From assembly GCA_017395715.1 (NCBI GenBank), contig JAFQNZ010000168.1:1-13313 (forward strand): 13,313 nucleotides of DNA. Direction: 5' to 3'. Positions within the stretch are counted from its first letter, which is position 1. Every line of letters begins with the position of its first letter. The stretch comes from Clostridia bacterium. GTDB lineage: Bacteria > Bacillota > Clostridia > Oscillospirales > CAG-272. Position numbers and translations under genes: made by a program. The notes beneath the pieces are model-generated. The model made no database searches. It was not told the origin of the DNA and saw only the letters and a program-made list of their open reading frames with translations. Positions 7,529 to 13,313 of this stretch are shown piece by piece.

Positions 7529-7656
7529 AAGAATCCTTCTTTCTGAATAAAAAATTAAAAAAGTGTATACGGCATCTGCTTTCAGGAGCAAGATGTCATC
7601 GTCCGCCCCGATGCGGCAAGGCAGACGGTACTGCTGTGAAAAAACAACCTCGTACT
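7529..7656 (-). promoter_or_regulatory. Structured 5' leader of the GLUG-protein mRNA
   Basis: The predicted leader is about 128 nt and folds into two clear hairpins. One is at 7601-7626, where GTCTGCC pairs with GGCGGAC (one G-U) and an inner CCG/CGG pair extends it. The other is at 7573-7595, where CATCT and GCT pair with AGC and AGATG with one bulged T and a CCTGAA loop. A T6 run lies about 10 nt after the second hairpin. I do not recognise a known riboswitch core such as the c-di-GMP, cobalamin or SAM motifs. It could be a regulatory or mRNA-stability element. No open reading frame of note lies in this stretch. Confidence 0.4.
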
Positions 7657-7662
7657 ATTTAT

Positions 7663-7691
7663 AGTATATCACAAAGTTTTTAAATTTTCAA
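7663..7691 (-). promoter_or_regulatory. Promoter of the GLUG-protein gene with AT-rich upstream region
   Basis: On the minus strand, TTGAAA (complement of 7686-7691) is 17 nt from TATACT (complement of 7663-7668), and TGA directly before the -10 makes it extended. The 50 nt upstream (7692-7740) are almost entirely A and T in short tracts, like an UP element, so strong expression is plausible. Confidence 0.75.
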
Positions 7692-7795
7692 CTGCCTTTC
7701 AAAATTCAACAAATATATTATAAAAATTATTAAAAATTTTTCTCGGCATTACCCGTCGTCTTCATTCTGTACCGTAAGAGGTTAATCAATAAAAT

Positions 7796-7821
7796 AAAGG
7801 AGCTCCTCTCGGAACTCCTTT
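7796..7821 (-). terminator. Terminator of the transporter gene
   Basis: AAAGGAGTTCC pairs with GGAGCTCCTTT around a GAGA loop, giving 11 pairs including one G-U. The stem starts 5 nt past the transporter stop codon and is followed on the minus strand by an AT-rich tail (TTTATTTTATTG). It separates this gene from the GLUG-protein promoter about 105 nt downstream. The opposite strand has an even better T tail, but no rightward gene reads toward it. Confidence 0.8.
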
Positions 7822-7826
7822 TTCTT

Positions 7827-8993
7827 TTACAATATCACAAACATCACGCAAGTCAGGATCGCGAGCATACCGAAGTTAAACAGCGAAAACTTCACAATAT
7901 ACGCGCCCGCCTTGCCGGGGTTGTGGGAAAGATACTCACGGAACGTGATCAAGCTGGCAAGAGAAGCAATCAAAGTACCCGCACCGCCGATGTTCACGCC
8001 CACAAGCAGCTCGGCGTAATTGCCGGTAAACTGCGAAAGTAAAATCGACGAAGGCACGTTGCTGATCACCTGACAGGACAAAACACTCACAAGCAGCGTA
8101 CTTTTTTCAAGAAGCGCCGAGAACGCCTCGCGCACAACATCAATTCTTGCCATGTTGCCTGCAAAAATAAAGAAGAACACAAAGGTCAAAAGCAAGGGAT
8201 AGTCCACCATCTTCAGCGCCTTACGGTCGGTCACGAGAAGCACGGCAGGAATTACGAAAAGCCCCACAAGATACGGAATGCCGCGGAAGACGATCGCGAT
8301 CGAAAGCGCAAACAGAAGAAGATACAAAACCGTCTTTTTCGGGTCTAACTTGATGTCCTCGTCGGCAACCGTCAAAGGCTCCGATCTCACAAAAATGAAA
8401 CAGCAAAGTGTGATCATCGCGATCGAAATGATAAAGGGTGGCGCCATGATCGCCATAAATTCCCCTGTGGGAATGTTGTACTTCGTGTAAAGATATAAAT
8501 TCTGCGGATTGCCAAACGGGGTGAGCATACCGCCGAGGTTTGCCGCAATGTTCTGCATGATAAAAGTGAACGCCATGTATTTTTCTTTACCGGTTGCCGA
8601 AAGCACCAAAAAACCGAGCGGCAAGAAGGTCAAAAGCGCCATATCGTTGGCAATCAGCATCGAACCGATAAAGGTAATATACACAAGCGCCAAAACCGAA
8701 AGTCTTGCCGTCTTGAAAAGCTGTACCACCTTGTGGGCAAGCATATAGAAAAAGCGCATATTTTTCAAAGCGCATACCACGGCAAGCACGCAGAACAGGC
8801 AGGTCAGGGTCTTAAAATCAAAATAGGTGAGATATTCGGCATCGGGAGGCACGATCAAAGCCGTCGCCAAAGCCGCCGCCAAAGCGATCATCATCACGAG
8901 GTTCTTTTTCATAAACGCAAGAACAACTTCCAAAAGATGCGCCCTGTGGTGTCTTGAAATGGCATAACCCTGCTGTACGTGGGTACGGTTCAT
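7827..8993 (-). CDS. Ion-transporter superfamily permease (SLC13/CitM/ArsB type)
   Basis: The 388-aa integral membrane protein has about ten hydrophobic segments from residue 30 to the C-terminus. It carries the duplicated re-entrant signatures of the ion transporter (IT) superfamily: IANDMALLTFLPL (114-126) followed by NLGGMLTPFGNPQNLYLY (152-169) in the first half, and ISNVPSSILLSQF (310-322) followed by NIGGAGTLIASLASLI (334-349) in the second. Such proteins move citrate, other carboxylates or sodium-coupled anions across the cytoplasmic membrane; the substrate cannot be told from sequence. ATG 8993 is chosen because GGGAG lies 9 nt upstream; TTG 8999 is too close to that site. This adds a histidine-rich 27-residue N-terminal extension before MKKNLVMMIALAAAL. 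Another ATG at 8912 would remove it but has a poor ribosome binding site. The gene has its own promoter and terminator and is likely monocistronic. Confidence 0.85.
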   Translation of the reverse strand: MNRTHVQQGYAISRHHRAHLLEVVLAFMKKNLVMMIALAAALATALIVPPDAEYLTYFDFKTLTCLFCVLAVVCALKNMRFFYMLAHKVVQLFKTARLSVLALVYITFIGSMLIANDMALLTFLPLGFLVLSATGKEKYMAFTFIMQNIAANLGGMLTPFGNPQNLYLYTKYNIPTGEFMAIMAPPFIISIAMITLCCFIFVRSEPLTVADEDIKLDPKKTVLYLLLFALSIAIVFRGIPYLVGLFVIPAVLLVTDRKALKMVDYPLLLTFVFFFIFAGNMARIDVVREAFSALLEKSTLLVSVLSCQVISNVPSSILLSQFTGNYAELLVGVNIGGAGTLIASLASLITFREYLSHNPGKAGAYIVKFSLFNFGMLAILTCVMFVIL

Positions 8994-9031
8994 AGGCAAA
9001 TACTCCCTTTTTCACAAATTCACACCTGTGT

Positions 9032-9061
9032 ATTTTACCACTTTGAGGCATTCTGTGTCAA
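9032..9061 (-). promoter_or_regulatory. Promoter of the transporter gene
   Basis: On the minus strand a perfect TTGACA (complement of 9056-9061) is 18 nt from TAAAAT (complement of 9032-9037). TGG directly before the -10 gives the extended form. Transcription should start near 9025, about 32 nt before ATG 8993. It lies in the short gap between the phage-derived block and the transporter. Confidence 0.8.
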
Positions 9062-9108
9062 TCGTCAAAACAGAAGAAATTTGCATACCGAAAGCACCCC
9101 GTCTTCGT

Positions 9109-9417
9109 TTATTTCACCACAAGCGTCATCACAGCGCCGATCAAAGCCCCCACCACCGAAGAAATCACACATTTCACCAGCGTGTCTTTCAAGTGCCTGT
9201 ACCCCTCTGCCGGCGCGCGCTCAAGCGCGTTCAAACGTTTGCCCTGCTCTTTCTGCTCGGTCAGCATGTGTTCCATGTTCACAGCGAGCTTGTTCACCGA
9301 AAGCGCAATCTTGCGAATGCTCTCGTTTTCACACTCGCAGTCACGCATACGATGCTCCAGTGACTTGATCTTGTCCTCATGCCGTGTCAGAGTCACGGCA
9401 ATTTCTTCACCCGTCAT
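9109..9417 (-). CDS. Small coiled-coil protein with C-terminal membrane helix, XhlA/holin-like
   Basis: The 102-aa product has a charged heptad-like helix at about 5-67 (TRHEDKIKSLEHRM, MLTEQKEQGKRLNALE), a short linker, and one C-terminal membrane helix at about 83-101 (VISSVVGALIGAVMTLV). This layout is typical of the XhlA/BhlA-like proteins found next to lysis genes in Firmicute phages, which act with holins at the cytoplasmic membrane. ATG 9417 is chosen because AAAGGAA sits 7 nt upstream; the longer frame from 9492 would lie wholly within the lipase gene. It overlaps the lipase gene by 11 nt, so translation is probably coupled. No endolysin follows it. The family call rests on architecture and neighbours, because sequence identity in this group is low. 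Confidence 0.72.
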   Translation of the reverse strand: MTGEEIAVTLTRHEDKIKSLEHRMRDCECENESIRKIALSVNKLAVNMEHMLTEQKEQGKRLNALERAPAEGYRHLKDTLVKCVISSVVGALIGAVMTLVVK

Positions 9418-10075
9418 AGACAAATTCCTTTCTTCGTTCCTCCACGGCGGCACTTTGAAGCTCGCTTTGGTAGTTTTCGGGGCGGTGCGCATCGATCATC
9501 GAATACTTGCCCCGCTTTCCGATCTTGCACTGTCTTTTTACATGGCGGTAGCCAAAAAGGCGAAACGGCAGATGCGTCACAATATCCCCGCAGTTGGTGA
9601 TATAGGTAAAATCACGAAAACGCAGTCTTGCCTCACGGGAGATACCGCCCTTGAACACACGCGGCGTACCGAAACCATACCCGAAAAGAGAGCCGGTAAG
9701 ATCCTCCCTTTTGTGGGATATGTAATCATAGCAAAGCAGCGCAAGCGCCGCCCCGTGCGAATAGCCCACCACCGTGATCTCTTTGATGCTTTCATCTCTC
9801 ACCGTTTTTTCAAGAAATGGGAGCGCCGACAAAAACGCCGTCAAAAATCCGCGGTGACAGCGGTAGTCTTCCCCCGTCAAGGTATAGGGACGCGAAGCAA
9901 AACGAAAGTTGTGCTTCCAATCTGGCAAGCCGTTCGATGCTTCAAAATAGATCACCGCTCTCTCACCGCTTCTCTCTACGGCAAAGCTTGCCTCTTTGTC
10001 TGTGTGTATATAATCAGCCGAAAGACACTTGTTAAAATACAAAAGTACCTTTTCAAAATCTGTGGATCCTCTCAT
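9407..10075 (-). CDS. Class 3 lipase (alpha/beta hydrolase) in a phage-derived operon
   Basis: The 222-aa protein fits the lipase class 3 (PF01764) fold. The nucleophile elbow GYSHG (104-108) holds Ser106, after the strand EITVVGYS. Before it, RCHRGFLTAFLSALPFL (72-88) is the usual helix with the HRGF motif. The second strand and acid residue are in FGTPRV (135-140) and NCGDIVTHLP (161-170, Asp164), and the catalytic His is His197 in YSMIDAHRPENY. All three triad residues are therefore present. There is no signal peptide or membrane helix, so export would need the phage particle, lysis or a partner. ATG 10075 follows a near-perfect AAAGGAGG by 5 nt; ATG 10096 lies upstream of that site. It starts 48 nt after the virion protein gene and overlaps the XhlA-like gene. 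Substrate unknown; membrane lipids are a guess from context. Confidence 0.85.
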   Translation of the reverse strand: MRGSTDFEKVLLYFNKCLSADYIHTDKEASFAVERSGERAVIYFEASNGLPDWKHNFRFASRPYTLTGEDYRCHRGFLTAFLSALPFLEKTVRDESIKEITVVGYSHGAALALLCYDYISHKREDLTGSLFGYGFGTPRVFKGGISREARLRFRDFTYITNCGDIVTHLPFRLFGYRHVKRQCKIGKRGKYSMIDAHRPENYQSELQSAAVEERRKEFVYDG

Positions 10076-10123
10076 TCCGTCCTCCTTTCGTGTCATACGC
10101 TTTTTCAGTATATGCTCAAACCG

Positions 10124-13100
10124 TTATTTTGTTTTGCTTCTTGTGCGCCCTGCCATCTTGTAGCGGTATGCCAAAGCGTCAAAGCCGATCGGCGTTTCAA
10201 ACACCTCCGCCGAAACCATCGCCTGCTTGGCAAGCCACCCCCGTGTGCGGTCGGCAAGTACCTCGCTCACCGTACTTTCGGGCGAAAACACAAATCTGTC
10301 TGCATCGGGGCAAGCCAAAGCATCGTTTGCCACAACAAAACCAACCTCTTCCCAGGGTCCGCCGTCACAGCGCACCGAAACAGTAAAAGCCGAATGCGGC
10401 ATGCTTTTGGCGCGCACCGTAAGACTTCTCGGCATAGTCCGCTTCAAAAGATGCGGCACACCCATGTCTACGTTTCCCGTGATCAGACACGATGGGTACG
10501 CATGCCCGTCAAACGTATAAAAACTCGAGTGGAGCTCGTCCGATGTCACGCTTTGAACCGTATTATTCACAAGCACGCTTTTTCCTTTCATGTCTGTATT
10601 GAAGCAGAAAAGATAGCCGTCGGATGTCGAAAAGTATAAACACCCCTCAGTCGAAAGGATGCACGTTGCAGGCGAAAAGAAGCCGCCTGTTTTCTCTCCG
10701 CGGGAATCCACAAGATAATATTCTCCATCCTCGCCAAGCGTGTAATACACCGTGATCCCGTCGATAACTGTGCTGTAAACCTCGCCCAAGACAGGCTCTT
10801 CTCTGCCAAGAACCCAAAGCCGCTTTCCCGAAACCGTCAAGGACGTCAGCCGCTTGTCATGCACAACAGGGTCGTGCGAGAGATGATGATAACAAACCGC
10901 ATCGCCGTTGTAATGCCCAATGCCGTCAAGAAAATACCACTCATAGGCAAGCGTACCGTTTTTCTTTTCGGCGATCGAAGCATCCCCCAAGAAGATCTTG
11001 CCGTCAATTAGCAGCACAAGATAGCCCTTCCATTCGGTAAAAGCAACACTATTATCATTCAGCCTGCCGAGTAAACCGTCAACATAATATGAACGGTTTT
11101 CGATTCGCCCCTCTTCCCAGGCTTTTCCGGGTTTCAGTGCCATCACGCCTCTCTCCGAAAGAAAGAGAGGTTCATCGCCAAAGGTGTACGTAACACCCCT
11201 AAACTTCGGTGAGGAACACCAACCGTTGATCTCATACAGCTCATGTAAAGCATCCCCGTTTGAGGCTCGGGTAACACCATACAGCGATCGGTCTTTTACG
11301 ATTGCAAGATATAACGGATGCACCGCAAACGCCGATACCGCACCCGCCGTATCAAGGCAGGCAAGATAAGCGGTTGGCGCAAACATCAAAGAAGTGTTTT
11401 CACGCTTCGGAGTTACCGAATAAAACACCGTGTCGGGCAGTTCGGGATTTCCGCCCAAAAAGACCCTGCCGTCAAACACCGCAGCAAAACGACAAGACTT
11501 AACCGCATCGTACAAATTTCCCGTATAATGCGAATTGACAGCATAAAAATCATTCTTACTCTCATTAGCTTTTCCCACGCCGTAACAGCGAAGCGTCAGC
11601 TTAACAGCCTCTTTTCGCTTGCGCGGAAGCAAAACGCGTACCGAAGTCATCCTGCCGCTCGTATATTCGGGCGCATAATACGCACCCCTCTCGTCACGAG
11701 TCAGCCCGATTTCTTTCCCGTCCAGCGAAACCGAAACCACACGTTCGGCATAATCGGGCAATGAGATCCCAAACGCTTCCACGTCATCGCGTGTGTTGAT
11801 CCTGCCCGATTCGTCACACACACTCGCAAAAACATAGCGCGTCGGACTGTTGGTGCCTCCCACACTTTGCATATAATACTGTACATACGCCGCCGTGTTC
11901 GTTGCCTTGGCCGTAAACCCTTCATTGAGTGCCTGCCCCTCGATCTCCAAGCCAAAATAACACTTGAAGCCGGTAAGCGCTTCGCTCTCTGCACCATAGA
12001 CCGCCTCAAACGACTGATACTTGCTGTTTTCACAGGGAATGTACACGCTTTCTCCCTGTTCTTTCCAAAAGAAAAGCGTATATGGATGAAAGCTCACCGT
12101 GCTATCAAACTGTTCGAGCCAAGCTTCTTTTGTGGCAGGCGTCATGTAAACATCAGTCACCGCCCCGCAACCGTCAAAGGCGGTTTCGTTCACTGCCATC
12201 ACGGGGTTTTGAAGTGCAAGATCTTTAAGCGCCTTGCATCCTGAAAACGCCTCGCTTCTGATCTCAGGCGCGCCGTGGATCAGTACCCTCTCCAGTGAAG
12301 CGCAGCCAAAAAACGCGCGGGCACCGATCACCTTGACCGAAGGCGCAAACACCGCCAGTTTGATGTTTCTCCCTTTGAACGCATCGGGTGCCACGGCAAG
12401 AATAGGTAGTTCCTTGCCGTTAAACATAACGCTTTCGGGGATTGCCACAATACGCCGCCCTTCTTCCATACCGTACACTTCAAGGCCGTGCAGCTCCCCG
12501 TAAAGACACTCTCTGTAAAAAAGCCCCTGCGATTCTGTGGAAACCTCTTCCCTTTCCACCGTTCTTTCCAGATCAAAAAAGCCTGTCAACATATTGCGTT
12601 CTTCATACGGCTCCCCGTCACGGAAAAGCAGCGGAATATACGCTTCGCTATCAGGCGCCTTTCCCAGCGCCACCGCTTCGAACGGCGTCTTCAGTTCCAA
12701 GATCCGCTTGCCGTCAAGAAGATAAAAACAGCCGCCGTAGGCAAATCCGCAGGATCGGTTTGCCGAAAGAGAGGCAATCGGAGAGAGCGTCTCACTGAGA
12801 TCTCGTCTATCGTGCAAAAAGCTGTATAAATAGGCGCCTTTATGCACCAAAAGATAGTTTTCTCTCGTGCCGTCCACCACAAAGTCATGGGAATATATGC
12901 CGTATATCTCTCCCGCATACATAAACGATTTGGCAATCATACGGTAGCCCGGCACACTTTCAAGAGCGGCGCCGTCTGCCTTTTCTTTGTCACGGTAAAG
13001 ATTCACAAGATACGCAAAATGCTCATCATCGCATCTGCCGTCCGGCGCTGAAAAATCCACGCCCTTAAAAAAGTCCTTGGTATAGTTGTATTCCGCGTCG

Positions 13101-13147
13101 GCACGAATCAGATTTTTCTCGTTTCGCCTTGCTTTGCTGTGTGCCAT
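10124..13147 (-). CDS. Large phage-type virion (tail/stabilisation) protein with an inserted leucine-rich repeat segment
   Basis: The 1007-aa protein has no signal peptide or membrane helix. Residues about 550-750 and the C-terminal 110 residues resemble beta-propeller-like structural proteins of clostridial prophages: RFAAVFDGRVFLGGNPELPD (553-572), DEPLFLSERGVMAL (658-671), RIENRSYYVDGLLGRL (681-696), AYEWYFLDGI, YFSTSDGYLFCFNTD (838-852), and an end of the type GFDALAYRYKMAGR. Residues about 232-345 form at least four BspA-type LRR_5 repeats with an A-F core at 256, 278, 300 and 323 and FxGC steps, ending KEAWLEQF. These repeats are not expected in the virion family and probably form a binding insert. 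The start is 4 nt after the upstream stop codon, with AGAGG upstream, so translation is coupled. It is followed by the lipase and XhlA-like genes. The exact position in the particle (tail hub, needle or connector) is unproven. Confidence 0.72.
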   Translation of the reverse strand: MAHSKARRNEKNLIRADAEYNYTKDFFKGVDFSAPDGRCDDEHFAYLVNLYRDKEKADGAALESVPGYRMIAKSFMYAGEIYGIYSHDFVVDGTRENYLLVHKGAYLYSFLHDRRDLSETLSPIASLSANRSCGFAYGGCFYLLDGKRILELKTPFEAVALGKAPDSEAYIPLLFRDGEPYEERNMLTGFFDLERTVEREEVSTESQGLFYRECLYGELHGLEVYGMEEGRRIVAIPESVMFNGKELPILAVAPDAFKGRNIKLAVFAPSVKVIGARAFFGCASLERVLIHGAPEIRSEAFSGCKALKDLALQNPVMAVNETAFDGCGAVTDVYMTPATKEAWLEQFDSTVSFHPYTLFFWKEQGESVYIPCENSKYQSFEAVYGAESEALTGFKCYFGLEIEGQALNEGFTAKATNTAAYVQYYMQSVGGTNSPTRYVFASVCDESGRINTRDDVEAFGISLPDYAERVVSVSLDGKEIGLTRDERGAYYAPEYTSGRMTSVRVLLPRKRKEAVKLTLRCYGVGKANESKNDFYAVNSHYTGNLYDAVKSCRFAAVFDGRVFLGGNPELPDTVFYSVTPKRENTSLMFAPTAYLACLDTAGAVSAFAVHPLYLAIVKDRSLYGVTRASNGDALHELYEINGWCSSPKFRGVTYTFGDEPLFLSERGVMALKPGKAWEEGRIENRSYYVDGLLGRLNDNSVAFTEWKGYLVLLIDGKIFLGDASIAEKKNGTLAYEWYFLDGIGHYNGDAVCYHHLSHDPVVHDKRLTSLTVSGKRLWVLGREEPVLGEVYSTVIDGITVYYTLGEDGEYYLVDSRGEKTGGFFSPATCILSTEGCLYFSTSDGYLFCFNTDMKGKSVLVNNTVQSVTSDELHSSFYTFDGHAYPSCLITGNVDMGVPHLLKRTMPRSLTVRAKSMPHSAFTVSVRCDGGPWEEVGFVVANDALACPDADRFVFSPESTVSEVLADRTRGWLAKQAMVSAEVFETPIGFDALAYRYKMAGRTRSKTK

Positions 13148-13151
13148 CCCA

Positions 13152-13313
13152 TCACCATCCTCTCACGTCTTCTACCGTGTCATTTACCGCAAAACGGAAT
13201 GTGTGTCTGAAGTCTTTTCTTGCCTTCTCGTATCGAGCAAGAAACGCATCCGCGCGTGCATCCTCCGCCTCAAGACAAGCGTAGTACGCCGTCAGAAGCG
13301 GCACAAGATATAA
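13152..13313 (-). CDS. C-terminal fragment of a small phage-type protein (head-tail adaptor-like), cut by window edge
   Basis: Fifty-three residues and a TGA stop can be read on the minus strand, from LYLVPLLTAYYACLEAED through FLARYEKARKDF to VEDVRGW. The helical pattern of a hydrophobic LVPLLTAYYAC stretch followed by an acidic turn and an A-x-F-L-A-R-Y helix is like the C-terminus of small phage head-tail connector proteins, in which a similar YxxALYxxE helix is common. Only 4 nt separate its stop codon from the start of the large virion protein, so the two are in one operon. The identification is tentative because the N-terminal part lies outside the window. Confidence 0.55.
   Translation of the reverse strand, partial: LYLVPLLTAYYACLEAEDARADAFLARYEKARKDFRHTFRFAVNDTVEDVRGW

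Noticed and set aside
7573..7626. Leader hairpins as a c-di-GMP, cobalamin or SAM riboswitch
   Set aside because: None of the conserved cores of these classes can be read in either strand; kept as an unassigned structured leader.
9062..9108. Attachment site or direct repeat marking the phage boundary
   Set aside because: No repeat of useful length is shared with another part of the window, and the other boundary is not present.
9182..10639. Rightward frame of 485 codons across the XhlA-like, lipase and virion genes
   Set aside because: It spans three well-supported leftward genes, and its Cys/His/Ser/Arg-rich sequence is typical of a shadow frame.

Overview
The window reads as chromosomal DNA of a gut-type Firmicute of class Clostridia (Oscillospirales-like). 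The grounds are roughly even base composition, strong AGGAGG-type ribosome binding sites, extended -10 sigma-A promoters, clostridial-looking Tex and threonine dehydrogenase proteins, a DUF2156 protein and a large secreted GLUG-repeat protein. This placement is inference from protein style; there is no rRNA or other marker, and I saw no tRNA, CRISPR array or insertion sequence.

Left part (1-2244, minus strand): a probable operon reads leftward from a promoter near 2017-2045. It encodes a DUF2156 (phosphatidylglycerol lysyltransferase C-terminal-like) protein, L-threonine 3-dehydrogenase (tdh), and the first three codons of a further gene with a good ribosome binding site, probably the 2-amino-3-ketobutyrate CoA ligase that normally partners tdh. 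The divergent spacer holds two opposed promoters and a pair of adjacent small palindromes.

Middle (2245-5220, plus strand): tex, the S1-domain transcription accessory protein, is followed after 49 nt by a small regulator with two tandem Cro/C1-type HTH domains and a proline/lysine-rich tail. The spacer between them contains a perfect 8-bp hairpin. A long stem shared by both strands at 5184-5220 ends this unit and the convergent one.

Right-middle (5249-9061, minus strand): a 759-aa exported GLUG-repeat protein is preceded by a 128-nt structured leader and an AT-rich promoter. Upstream of it lies an ion-transporter (SLC13/CitM/ArsB-type) permease with its own promoter and terminator.

Right end (9109-13313, minus strand): a tightly packed phage-derived block. 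In transcription order it holds the C-terminus of a small protein at the window edge, a 1007-aa virion protein resembling clostridial prophage tail/stabilisation proteins but carrying a BspA-type leucine-rich-repeat segment, a class 3 lipase with an intact catalytic triad, and a coiled-coil plus single-membrane-helix XhlA/holin-like protein overlapping the lipase gene by 11 nt. No endolysin, integrase or terminase follows before the host transporter gene, so this is either the extreme end of a prophage or a domesticated phage remnant. This block is the most unusual part of the window.
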